DNA from: Candidatus Chlorobium masyuteum
Lineage (GTDB): Bacteria > Bacteroidota > Chlorobiia > Chlorobiales > Chlorobiaceae
Direction: 5' to 3'
Length of the DNA stretch: 64,000 nt
Assembly: GCF_011601315.1 (NCBI RefSeq)
Contig: NZ_JAAORA010000005.1
Location: 104,771 to 168,770, forward strand
In this document: piece after piece, positions 36,209-43,489 of the stretch
Numbering within the stretch: position 1 is the first letter of the stretch
Layout: each line of letters starts with the position of its first letter
Program-made: the position numbers and the translations under genes
Notes under the pieces: generated by a model
What the model was told of the DNA's origin: nothing
The model's database searches: none
The model's input: only the letters and a program-made list of their open reading frames with translations

Positions 36209-36357
36209 AATGCCTAGTGATTATGGGTTAAAGCCCATCGGATGTGAGTCACATTCCGCCTTATTTTTTTAGCTTACTGGCGAGGCCTCTCTAACAGGAA
36301 CGCGCTGGTCAGCGTGTTCCTGTTAGAGAGGCCTCGCCTTGCTTAAAGTAGGCTATT
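36209..36357 (+). ncRNA. Retron msr-msd RNA
   Basis: A structured RNA of about 150 bases, directly upstream of the effector. Reading 5' to 3': a1 arm ending in GCCTA (36212-36216) then a branch-G candidate at 36217; msr hairpin 1 ATGGG-TTAAAG-CCCAT (36223-36238); msr hairpin 2 (36239-36258, CGGATGTG with CACATTCCG); a T-rich linker; the msd hairpin, a 29 bp stem with one G-U pair (36279-36307 with 36310-36338); and the a2 arm starting TAGGC (36349-36353), complementary to a1. The order a1-G-msr-msd-a2 is that of Ec86-like retrons. The a1/a2 pairing seen is short (five bases plus three after a bulge), so the ends are approximate. Confidence 0.82.
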
Positions 36358-36363
36358 TTTTAT

Positions 36364-37284
36364 ATGTTAAGAGAGATTAAAACCAAGAAGTTGTTACAAG
36401 AGAATCTCAGTTCTCTTGTTTTTGCATTTAACAATACGAGGGTTTTTCATCCTGTTAATGTTTCTAAATTTGTGTTTTTATGTGGGGCAAATCAATCGAA
36501 AAATATAATATCCGAAAGACGTAAGGCTCTTCTCGAATTTGCTAGTAAAAAATTACCGCATACTCAGTTTTTTCTCGCCGAAAAAGTATTTAATACGCTT
36601 AAAAACGAAGAACATAAGGGAAATGTTCTTGAGATTGAAAACCTGATATCAGCTTTTTCAGATTATATAATTATTATTCTTGAAAGTCGAAGCGCCTTTG
36701 CAGAACTTGGCGCTTTTGCTAATAAAGTCCTTTGCGGTAAATTAATTGTTATTAATGATTTGAAGTTTAAAAATGAAGAATCATTTATCAATGAAGGCCC
36801 TATAAAATTTATTGAAGAGTACTCTGGAGCAGATCATGTTATATACTACAAAATGAAAGATGATGGCGTTCATAGTTTAGATGCGATAGGCGACATATAT
36901 AACGAAATATATGAGTTTTTAAAAGATCCGATTAAGAGCGTAAATACTCCAGTTAATCTTGATGCATGTAATCCCGCTTTGTGTTTTAACAAAGATTCCG
37001 CAATGTTTCTTCATGATCTTATTTACATCTCAGGGCCAGTTCAACATAAGGAATTGATCGAAATACTGATATTGCTTTTCGGTAAGCAAAATTTTAATAA
37101 AGTAAAGCATTTGTTGGCTATTCTGTCATCGTTTGGTTCTGTTGAAAGAAGTTCAAGTGGTTTGTATCGAAGTAAAATAAATGATACATATTACAAATAT
37201 AACTTTGACTTAAACAAGATTATTTCGTCTTTTAGAAACTATATGCTCAAATATTATCCTGAGAGGATATATGCATATTCGTGA
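36364..37284 (+). CDS. Retron effector, nucleoside deoxyribosyltransferase-like (Ec86/St85 type)
   Basis: A 306-residue toxin-like effector. The N-terminal half is a nucleoside-deoxyribosyltransferase-like fold: FVFLCGANQS (residues 37-46), IIIILESRSAFAELGAFAN (102-120, with likely catalytic Glu107 and Glu114), and KLIVINDLKFKNEESFINEG near 126-145. These match the layout of Ec86 and St85 retron effectors, which deplete nucleotides or NAD when unleashed. The C-terminal ~100 residues look like a winged-helix (LILLFGKQNFNKVKHLLAIL). It follows the ncRNA by seven bases and overlaps the RT gene by 14 bases. DNA here is markedly more AT-rich than the chromosome, a sign of transfer. Confidence 0.87.
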   Translation: MLREIKTKKLLQENLSSLVFAFNNTRVFHPVNVSKFVFLCGANQSKNIISERRKALLEFASKKLPHTQFFLAEKVFNTLKNEEHKGNVLEIENLISAFSDYIIIILESRSAFAELGAFANKVLCGKLIVINDLKFKNEESFINEGPIKFIEEYSGADHVIYYKMKDDGVHSLDAIGDIYNEIYEFLKDPIKSVNTPVNLDACNPALCFNKDSAMFLHDLIYISGPVQHKELIEILILLFGKQNFNKVKHLLAILSSFGSVERSSSGLYRSKINDTYYKYNFDLNKIISSFRNYMLKYYPERIYAYS

Positions 37285-38212
37285 TGCTATCGCTATAGAT
37301 CTTAGTGTTCCCGTGTCTATAGTGGACGAGGCATTGAAAGAGTCTCGCATTTATGTTAAAAAATTCACTTTGCCTAAGAAGAGTGGTGGTTCAAGAGAAA
37401 TATTTCATCCCTCCAAGAAGTTAAAAACCGTACAGTATTGGTTGATTTTCAATATTTTAAGCAAATTACCAATACATAGTTCAGCAGTTGCATATCGAGA
37501 TGGAATTTCAATATTAAATAATGCAAAAAAACATTGCCATAATCGTTTTTTTCTTAAACTTGATCTTAAGGAATTTTTCCACAGTATTGTTTTTAGTGAT
37601 TTGTTGCCGTTAATTGAGGATTGGTATCAAAATATCAGTGTTGATTGGGTTTTTGGACCCGAAGAAAAAGATTTGATAAGAAAATCTTGTTTTTATAAAG
37701 AAGATCGACTTGCTATTGGATACCCTTCATCACCAGTGATTAGCAATGTTGTTATGTATCAGTTTGATCTTAATGTTGAGAGTCTTGTGTCTTCGGGACG
37801 TTTTGGAGATGTTTGTTATACTAGGTACGCTGATGATCTCATATTTTCTACGGATAAAAAAGGTGGCTGTAAGGTTTTGTTGAGGGAAATATCCGATTTA
37901 ATTGGACGTCATAAATCTCCCGATATTACTTTAAACTCCGCCAAGACCAGACTTGGCAGTAGTACTGGTGGCACAGCTTCAGTTACCGGATTAAAGGTTT
38001 GCAATAATGGATATATTACAGTTCATAGAAAACAAAAAGATCATATTAGACTATTATTGAGTTTATATGCTAAGGGTGAATTGAAACCTGATGAATATCG
38101 ATCTTTATTGGGCCATTTGGCATATTGTCATTATGTTGCTCCTTCTTTTTATTCCAGATTAGCACAAAAATATTTTAAAGAAATTCATGAACTCCGTGCC
38201 AGCGTATTCTGA
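37271..38212 (+). CDS. Retron reverse transcriptase
   Basis: A 313-residue group II-like RT that makes msDNA from the adjacent RNA. Retron-specific features are the NAxxH motif (NNAKKH, residues 83-88) and VTG (SVTGLKV, 238-240). Catalytic Asp98 lies in LKLDLKEFFHS, and the YADD box (residues 186-189) in TRYADDLIF. GYPSSPVISN is the RT4-5 block. GAGAGGAT precedes the ATG. The length and all motifs are intact. It is the last gene of the retron, in the order RNA, effector, RT, as in Ec86-type systems. Confidence 0.96.
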   Translation: MHIRDAIAIDLSVPVSIVDEALKESRIYVKKFTLPKKSGGSREIFHPSKKLKTVQYWLIFNILSKLPIHSSAVAYRDGISILNNAKKHCHNRFFLKLDLKEFFHSIVFSDLLPLIEDWYQNISVDWVFGPEEKDLIRKSCFYKEDRLAIGYPSSPVISNVVMYQFDLNVESLVSSGRFGDVCYTRYADDLIFSTDKKGGCKVLLREISDLIGRHKSPDITLNSAKTRLGSSTGGTASVTGLKVCNNGYITVHRKQKDHIRLLLSLYAKGELKPDEYRSLLGHLAYCHYVAPSFYSRLAQKYFKEIHELRASVF

Positions 38213-38338
38213 ATGGATGCTGGCGGTTATGGTCATAATTTTCTGTATTTACTTTCATTTTCCACCTGCTCAAATAAGGTATTGCTTTTGCGTGGTTATA
38301 TCTGATTCCACCGGTATTCTCTCTCCACCACCATCCTA

Positions 38339-38393
38339 CGGGACGACATTCATTCCGTTCAGTTACGCGAGTTAACCCCTGCCGGGTCATGAC
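38339..38393 (+). repeat. Dispersed ~55 bp repeat, copy 1
   Basis: Core GGGACGACATTCATTCC, then TTCAGTTACGCGAGTTAACC and GGGTCATGAC. Same orientation as the copies at 39361 and 40811. Confidence 0.7.
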
Positions 38394-38574
38394 TCAGGAT
38401 ATCCTCGGGGTCGGCATGATATAAATGTATTCCTCTTCAATTCCCGGTTATTATTTGCAGGCGATTACCCTGTGTGCACATGAGTCGAAGTCATAGCAGT
38501 GTTAAGCGAAAGCGTCAACCCTCGTGATTATTGGTTCCGGATGAAGGTCAGGGTAAAGAGTGAAGATGGCCTTG

Positions 38575-38599
38575 AGTTGTCGACACTTTGTCGACAACT
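38575..38599 (+). other. Perfect 10 bp inverted repeat
   Basis: AGTTGTCGAC (38575-38584) and GTCGACAACT (38590-38599), 5-base spacer. It resembles an operator; no T-run follows, so it is not a terminator. Confidence 0.6.
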
Positions 38600-38647
38600 G
38601 AAATTGAAATCTGCTGACGGGAAAATGTGTGCTTTAATGGAATAAAC

Positions 38648-38729
38648 TTCGAACACATTTTTACATTGTATTTGCAGAACGAATGATGAGGTGTTGACGG
38701 TTCAACGTTTACCGGAAAACGTGTTCGAA
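38648..38729 (+). other. Long-spaced 14 bp inverted repeat upstream of an antitoxin
   Basis: TTCGAACACATTTT (38648-38661) and AAAACGTGTTCGAA (38716-38729) pair with one mismatch across 54 bases. It could be a two-site operator of the antitoxin at 38782, or ends of a lost mobile element. Confidence 0.5.
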
Positions 38730-38781
38730 ATTGCTGGAATCACCAGTGCTATCGTATAAAACACAGAAAAGAGGCATACCG

Positions 38782-39000
38782 ATGATTACCGCCAGAAAAA
38801 TTATGCGCCTTAACCCTCAAATCATAGAAAAAGGGGGGAAAAAAGAGTTTGTTGTTTTGCCCTATGAAGAATATCAGGCAATAGAAGAGCTGATGGAAGA
38901 TTATATGGATCTGATTGATCTTCGGGAAGCAAAAGCCGAAGGGCATGATCAATCATCTGTGCCACTTGATGAGGTGATCAAAGAGCTGAAAAAAGGCTGA
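38782..39000 (+). CDS. Phd/YefM-like orphan antitoxin
   Basis: A 72-residue protein (MITARKIMRLNPQIIEKGG, FVVLPYEEYQAIEELMED) typical of type II antitoxins that neutralise RelE/Doc toxins; the C-terminus ends EVIKELKKG. The internal ATG at 38782 has GAGG upstream and fits the family start, although the frame is open from 38731. No toxin follows: after the stop the frames close quickly. A second copy of its last nine codons is at 40263-40295. Confidence 0.72.
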   Translation: MITARKIMRLNPQIIEKGGKKEFVVLPYEEYQAIEELMEDYMDLIDLREAKAEGHDQSSVPLDEVIKELKKG

Positions 39001-39158
39001 TATGCGATGAGCAAATCATTCTCAAACAGCTATCGGATATCATCAACCTTGTACCTGCCTCTGTGCCCAGCGTGAAGACTTTTCTAAAGTTACGGTTCAA
39101 TCGGAGGGGGATTTCCCGAGCCAGGTGTTACGATTGCCGGGTAGCGCTCGGCTGATTC

Positions 39159-39371
39159 TCATTCGAATCTTTTTCGAAGTTCGGATTTCGCTTGATGCCA
39201 TTCCACAATCTGCTCTTGGCCTGCGCTCAATCGATGTTCAGTTTTCCGCAAAGCGTTATTGTGCCAGTCTGGAGCTTCTAATGACTCTTTTTCATGCGTC
39301 AGATCTTCCCATATGGCTTCCATGACTCTCGGTTTTTCTGCCCGCGAAAGATGAATATTGTGGGACGACAC
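39159..39371 (-). CDS. Addiction-module antitoxin (PF09720-like), orphan
   Basis: A 70-residue protein with LSRAEKPRVMEAIWEDLTHE, SLEAPDWHNNALRKTEHRL and EQIVEWHQAKSELRKRF, the pattern of the putative addiction module component family. The start is GTG, falling at the edge of dispersed repeat copy 2 (39361-39399), so the true N-terminus may have been altered. No ParE-type toxin lies downstream on the minus strand. It is probably a remnant. Confidence 0.65.
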   Translation of the reverse strand: MSSHNIHLSRAEKPRVMEAIWEDLTHEKESLEAPDWHNNALRKTEHRLSAGQEQIVEWHQAKSELRKRFE

Positions 39372-39399
39372 TCATTCCTGTCAGTTACGCGAAACCCCT
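39361..39399 (+). repeat. Dispersed ~55 bp repeat, copy 2 (shorter)
   Basis: TGGGACGACACTCATTCC followed by TCAGTTACGCGAAACCCC; it lacks the GGGTC-TGAC end of the other copies. It abuts the 5' end of the orphan antitoxin gene. Confidence 0.65.
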
Positions 39400-39535
39400 T
39401 ACCTGCCATTTTTTCGAAAATCGAAAACGCCTCGTTATTAAGCTCTAATGCCTTCTGAACTATTTGCCGGAGAGGAGCTGATTCCGGTTGCTGTTTTGTT
39501 TGAAAAAGGCTACTGGCCGACTGTTTTATGCTGTT

Positions 39536-39739
39536 TTACCTGGAAGGGAAAACGTCGTTGAAGAATGTATCCTTGTCGAGAGTATCCTGCCAGTTGCGAT
39601 GGCGTTTTACGCTTTCAAGCTTCTCTTCCTTAGGCAGAGACAAATATCTGACAGCATTGGCATAGCCAAGTTCCTTGAAAAGAATTTCAGTGACCTTTTT
39701 GATCAGATCTTTATCGGGCATTAATTTTGTGATGCTCAT
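39536..39739 (-). CDS. Small partner of the PIN-domain protein (possible antitoxin)
   Basis: A 67-residue basic protein (MSITKLMPDKDLIKKVTEILF, LGYANAVRYLSLPKEEKLES). A strong GGAGG ribosome site precedes the ATG at 39739, which overlaps the stop of the PIN gene (ATGA). The order toxin-first is unusual for VapBC. It has no clear DNA-binding motif. It may be the antitoxin or a stabilising partner; this is inferred from the coupling. Confidence 0.65.
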   Translation of the reverse strand: MSITKLMPDKDLIKKVTEILFKELGYANAVRYLSLPKEEKLESVKRHRNWQDTLDKDTFFNDVFPSR

Positions 39740-40182
39740 AACAGTTCCTCCTTTTCGCAAAACGCTACTGGATTACCTACCCAGATTGCCGGGGTAATGG
39801 TTTTGCTTTTCTTTGCAAATTTATCGTCACAGGTAATCAATTCCGCTTGAAATGACTCGGAATACGCCAGATGAGCTGCATCAGCAATTCCAAGGCCTTT
39901 GCTTACAAAGAATTCAGCCCGATTCCTGGTCAAAAGAGTATTGTGCTCTGAACGGCTTTGAGTTTTCGCTATCAAATAGAGTAACTCTGCTCGTTCAACT
40001 TCATTCGCTGTTGCTTCAATTTCTTTCAAATGGACAGGTGACCAAACAAGTTGAAATTTACTTTTCTCCACAGCCGACAAAATTAAGTGAACAGCCGAGG
40101 TTTCCATACGGACTCTCAAGTAGGTCTGGTCGTCGTAAGGCCTACAAAGGGTACAGACGTCAAGGTATATCTTTCTCGGCAT
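39736..40182 (-). CDS. PIN-domain (VapC-like) ribonuclease toxin
   Basis: A 148-residue PIN domain: first catalytic Asp in MPRKIYLDVCTLCRP, a Glu in SPVHLKEIEATANEVER, a third Asp in GLGIADAAHLAYS, and LITCDDKF. All acidic metal-site positions appear present, so RNase activity is plausible. AAGGA precedes the ATG. It overlaps its small partner by four bases. It belongs to the PIN group found with short KVTEIL-type partners rather than with typical VapB. Confidence 0.8.
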   Translation of the reverse strand: MPRKIYLDVCTLCRPYDDQTYLRVRMETSAVHLILSAVEKSKFQLVWSPVHLKEIEATANEVERAELLYLIAKTQSRSEHNTLLTRNRAEFFVSKGLGIADAAHLAYSESFQAELITCDDKFAKKSKTITPAIWVGNPVAFCEKEELL

Positions 40183-40262
40183 CGCGTTCCTTTCTTGTAA
40201 ATATATTCAGAGTTATCACAAATGACAATCATTATTCCGGGTTGCGGGGCGCTATCGACTAA

Positions 40263-40295
40263 CTTGAGGTGATTAAAGAGCTAAAAAAAGGCTGA
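40263..40295 (+). pseudogene. Remnant of a Phd/YefM-like antitoxin 3' end
   Basis: The last nine codons plus stop encode EVIKELKKG, the same ending as the antitoxin at 38782. The sequence is nearly identical there, with silent differences. No upstream part of the gene is present, so it is a decayed second copy. Confidence 0.6.
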
Positions 40296-40397
40296 TACAG
40301 GAAGATGAACTCAGGTGCACCAAATGGATTCTATCCCCAAGATGGAGGCCATCGCTGACGGAGGCAAATCCGAAAATGGTTATTTCGTTATTGACGG

Positions 40398-40688
40398 CTA
40401 AGACTGTTCAACTTTGCGCATCTGGGTTGCAAAGGTTTCGACGTGTTCATCCCATGCGTAGAGCAAGTCAGGGTCAAAGTCCGCTCCATTTGGCCATACG
40501 ATTGTTCCTGCTTCATCGTCAACAATCGCTTGTCTGAAAAAGTCATGATTGCGTAGCGGTTCATAGAGTTCACCATACAAAACAGGTTCCAGATTGATTT
40601 CCTTTACCGTACCATTATCGAAATGGATACGCAATGAACAGTGGTCGAGAATATCAATGGCCAGGACCTTTATAAATTTATGTTGCAT
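40398..40688 (-). CDS. DUF2442 protein
   Basis: A 96-residue protein with the DUF2442 pattern: VLAIDILDHCSLRIHFDNGT, LEPVLYGELYEPLRNHDFF and TIVWPNGADFDPDLLY. DUF2442 genes usually pair with DUF4160 genes, a likely toxin-antitoxin-like module. A truncated DUF4160 gene lies directly upstream on the same strand (40708-40827), supporting the pairing. No ribosome site is obvious. Confidence 0.82.
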   Translation of the reverse strand: MQHKFIKVLAIDILDHCSLRIHFDNGTVKEINLEPVLYGELYEPLRNHDFFRQAIVDDEAGTIVWPNGADFDPDLLYAWDEHVETFATQMRKVEQS

Positions 40689-40707
40689 CGTGCGATATCG
40701 TGTTGAA

Positions 40708-40827
40708 TTAACGGAGCGGCTCTATTTTGACCGGGGCCTTTCCATCCTGTAACAGATCCCAGTCGGTCAAAAGTTCAAACTGATGAATCTCAGCCCAGAC
40801 CCGGGAAAATTGTGGGACGACATTCAT
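40708..40827 (-). pseudogene. Truncated DUF4160 gene
   Basis: The C-terminal half of a DUF4160 protein (RVWAEIHQFELLTDWDLLQD, ending VKIEPLR) in a 40-codon frame. The N-terminal half is missing: upstream of codon 6 the sequence becomes dispersed repeat copy 3, which provides a fortuitous ATG. The family is normally about 80-90 residues. The partner DUF2442 follows 19 bases later. Confidence 0.65.
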
Positions 40828-40866
40828 TCCACTCAGTTACGCCAGTTAACCCCGGAGGGTCGTGAC
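40811..40866 (+). repeat. Dispersed ~55 bp repeat, copy 3
   Basis: GGGACGACATTCATTCC, then ACTCAGTTACGCCAGTTAAC and GGGTCGTGAC, highly similar to copy 1. Its GGGACGAC end coincides with the break in the DUF4160 gene. Confidence 0.7.
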
Positions 40867-40979
40867 CCGGCACTCAAACGACCAACGCAGGTTGCAGTAT
40901 GGGATGAGGGGAGTTATCCGGAATTGGGCTATATTGCTGAGAATTTGTACACTATAGTGATACTTAAAGAGAGATAATC

Positions 40980-41237
40980 ATGATTGCAATAAGTACTACA
41001 GAGTTGAGGCGTAACCTCCGGAAATACCTTGATATCGCAAATAAGGAACGGGTAATTATCCAGTGCGGGAAGAGCGAAACCTATGAAATTATCCCTGCCC
41101 GTAAAATGAGCGATACCGACCGTTATTTTTCGGATCCCAAGGTTGTTGAGCATTTACAGCGCTCTCTTCAGCAGGTAGAAGAGGGTAAAACTATGGTGCT
41201 CAAAAAATCAGATATCAAAAATCTTCTACAATCGTAA
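40980..41237 (+). CDS. Phd/YefM-type antitoxin, orphan
   Basis: An 85-residue protein starting MIAISTTELRRNLRKYLDIA, the typical Phd/YefM DNA-binding N-terminus, with RVIIQCGKSETYEIIPA and a charged C-terminal helix (VEHLQRSLQQVEEGKTMVL). AGAGAG lies upstream. A 10 bp palindrome (CACTATAGTG near 40950) may be its operator. No toxin follows; the next gene is a DnaQ-like exonuclease 55 bases on. Confidence 0.85.
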   Translation: MIAISTTELRRNLRKYLDIANKERVIIQCGKSETYEIIPARKMSDTDRYFSDPKVVEHLQRSLQQVEEGKTMVLKKSDIKNLLQS

Positions 41238-41292
41238 CAGTCCACCTTCTTTCTGTTTACGGCCATTATGACGACCGATAACATAATAACCC

Positions 41293-41862
41293 ATGTACCT
41301 ACTCTTTGATACGGAATCAACGGGTCTGCCGCGAAACTGGAAGACTCCGGTGACGGACCTGAACAACTGGCCGAGGCTTGTGCAGTTGGCTTATCTCTCT
41401 TTTGATGGAGACGGCAATCAAACCGGATCGGGGAACTATATCGTCAAGCCGGAAGGGTTTTCTATTCCGCCGGAGGCTTCCGCAATTCACGGGATAACGA
41501 CCTCGCAGGCATTGGCTGAAGGGCTGGAGCTGAAGCGTGTGATGGAGGAGTTTTATTCCGAGGTTGAGAGGGCGGAGTGGATTGTGGCTCACAACATGAG
41601 CTTTGACGAAAAGATTCTCGGGGCTGAGTTCCTGCGGCTCGGTATGCCGAACATCATGCCCGCGAAGAAGAAGATCTGCACCATGCAGGAATCGGTCGAT
41701 TTCTGTGCCATCAAAAATTCTTACGGAAACAAGTGGCCCAAACTCTCCGAACTCCATCAGAAGCTCTTCAACTGCGATTTTCAGGAGTCCCATAACGCAT
41801 CGGTTGACGTAGCCGTCACCGCCAAATGCTTTTGGGAACTCAAACTCCTCGGCGTTATCTAA
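41293..41862 (+). CDS. DnaQ-like 3'-5' exonuclease
   Basis: A 189-residue DEDDh exonuclease. ExoI motif is LLFDTESTG with Asp6 and Glu8. ExoII is VAHNMSFDEKIL with Asp near 104. ExoIII is SHNASVDVAVTA with His and Asp near 166-171. Such enzymes proofread or trim DNA/RNA. The stand-alone form without polymerase parts is common. The start follows the palindrome-free ATG at 41293; no strong ribosome site is visible. Confidence 0.9.
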   Translation: MYLLFDTESTGLPRNWKTPVTDLNNWPRLVQLAYLSFDGDGNQTGSGNYIVKPEGFSIPPEASAIHGITTSQALAEGLELKRVMEEFYSEVERAEWIVAHNMSFDEKILGAEFLRLGMPNIMPAKKKICTMQESVDFCAIKNSYGNKWPKLSELHQKLFNCDFQESHNASVDVAVTAKCFWELKLLGVI

Positions 41863-41971
41863 GCATTCTCTCCCCGGTGAGGGACGATATTTACCGAATT
41901 ATTCAAAGGGCGAACAACGGCGATAACTGCCCGCCTAAGCTCATAACCTTAATGGATTGATTAAACGCAAG

Positions 41972-42009
41972 CGGCCAATCATAAAAGAGCTGCACTTCAT
42001 GATTGGCCG
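41972..42009 (-). terminator. Candidate terminator of the metallophosphatase gene
   Basis: An 11 bp stem, CGGCCAATCAT / ATGATTGGCCG (41972-41982 with 41999-42009), loop of 16 bases, 20 bases past the stop. The T-run on the minus strand is weak, so it may be a stabilising hairpin instead. Confidence 0.5.
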
Positions 42010-42027
42010 TTGAAGGAAATAACCCGC

Positions 42028-43398
42028 TTACTTTTTGACGCTCGTCAGGGTTTCTGTGGCCAATTGCGTTATCGTTCCGTCAGGCAAATAACGATAAAGA
42101 GTGACAGATTCGGCTGAAATACCGCTTTTCCCGGGTGTTACAACCACAAAAGTCATGATCGGGATATCGTTTTTATCGACCTTGCTGTCAATCCATGTTC
42201 CGGAATTGGCGTAAATCTTTTTTGCTTCCTTGTCATTCTCCTTGTCCTTTTGGAAGGGAATAATTTTTGCATCGTGAGTGTGTCCAAAGATGACAATGCG
42301 CTTGTCAGAACCTGAATTGGTAAAGTATTGAATTCTTGCCTGGTCATCCGTCTCACTGTTTGAATCGGCCTTTGTGATTGCTGTATCTACCGGTATATGA
42401 ATAGCCACATTGTTGTGCGTCTGCCTGTCTTCCCATATTTTTTTCGTTGCAATTCTCTTGAACAACGTGACATCGATAACGCCTTTTTTCACCTGAGGCA
42501 CGAGGTCGTTGATTGAATAGTTTAACGTATAGCCGTCAATGTTGGTTTTTATGATCTTGTCATTCAAACCCTCTTTTATCGGGAACATCTTCATGAGATT
42601 GTACCATTGCTGCCAGTATTCATACATCAGAGTTGGCTGGCTGCCGGGAGGTATTATCGGCAGGATTCCGCCCGGAGGCTTTGGCTTGCCTTCTTTCACT
42701 GATTGCGTCGCAATGCGAGTAAAAAAATAGCCCGGAGGCAATATGGAGCCCTTTGCAATGGCCCGGTTTGAGAAGGGGTCAGGTGCACAGAAAAAATTGT
42801 AACGATGCCCGTGTTCGATAACTATCCCGGGGTGTCCGAGGGGAGAGTATGAACCCAGACCCTGAACATCCCTTGCCTGCGTTATTCCCGGCAGGATACT
42901 CTGAACATCGCCGGCTGTAATCAGCAGATCGTGATTTCCCGGCACATAGGTAACCTTGATCCTGCGCTCGTTGATAATCTGCTGAAAAGCATTGATCACC
43001 GGTTGATTGTTGTGTGCCAGGGCAGTGACAAAATTACGCTGAGTTCCCCCCCTGAACGTTTCAACATCTGCGGGAATGAACCATTCATCAATAAGATCTC
43101 CGGCTATGACCAGCTCCCTTACAGCGGGAGATTGCCGGACCTGGTTCAGAAAGCGGACGAGGGGCTGACGGTTTTTGTTACACTCGGCATAGCTGTCATC
43201 GATACCTAAATGGATGTCGCTGATGCAGACGATCTGGCCTTTCTGATTGTACGGGTTGGGAATTACTGTTGTTGCATGCTTAAGGGGCGTTCCATTGCCT
43301 TTAACCGAATTTTCAGCGGCCTTAACCTCAAGCCAGCTGCAGCAGCTGAGAATGGCGGTAAACGCGATGAGGAAAAGCCTTACGGGTGATTTTTTCAT
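42028..43398 (-). CDS. Exported calcineurin-like metallophosphatase
   Basis: A 456-residue protein with a signal peptide (LFLIAFTAILSCCSWLEVKA). The five metallophosphoesterase motifs are complete: SDIHLG, IAGDLIDEW, VPGNHDLL, VIEHGHRY and IFGHTHDA, so a two-metal centre is expected. The insert between motifs IV and V is long, with a proline-rich loop (KPKPPGGILPIIPPG). The family includes UDP-diacylglucosamine hydrolases and phosphodiesterases; the periplasmic location argues against a lipid A role. Substrate unknown. Confidence 0.9.
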   Translation of the reverse strand: MKKSPVRLFLIAFTAILSCCSWLEVKAAENSVKGNGTPLKHATTVIPNPYNQKGQIVCISDIHLGIDDSYAECNKNRQPLVRFLNQVRQSPAVRELVIAGDLIDEWFIPADVETFRGGTQRNFVTALAHNNQPVINAFQQIINERRIKVTYVPGNHDLLITAGDVQSILPGITQARDVQGLGSYSPLGHPGIVIEHGHRYNFFCAPDPFSNRAIAKGSILPPGYFFTRIATQSVKEGKPKPPGGILPIIPPGSQPTLMYEYWQQWYNLMKMFPIKEGLNDKIIKTNIDGYTLNYSINDLVPQVKKGVIDVTLFKRIATKKIWEDRQTHNNVAIHIPVDTAITKADSNSETDDQARIQYFTNSGSDKRIVIFGHTHDAKIIPFQKDKENDKEAKKIYANSGTWIDSKVDKNDIPIMTFVVVTPGKSGISAESVTLYRYLPDGTITQLATETLTSVKK

Positions 43399-43489
43399 GG
43401 TTAAGCGTTTATGGTTGGTTTATTGCGCCGCTTCTCTCTCCCTGCACCAAAAAATCCTGAGCTCTCTGGCGCAGGGGAGAGGTTATTCA

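Larger units (their letters stand above)
38213..38781 (+). other. Intergenic region with repeat copy and palindromes
   Basis: 569 bases after the retron. It holds dispersed repeat copy 1 (38339-38393), a perfect 10 bp inverted repeat (38575-38599) and a 14 bp inverted repeat with one mismatch (38648-38661 with 38716-38729) just upstream of an orphan antitoxin. No gene is supported. Confidence 0.45.

Noticed and set aside
36279..36338. Long palindrome first read as a transcription terminator
   Set aside because: No T-run follows directly, and the msr hairpins, effector and RT show it is the msd part of a retron RNA.
40783..40977. 64-codon plus-strand ORF
   Set aside because: It runs through dispersed repeat copy 3 and antisense to the truncated DUF4160 gene; probably chance.
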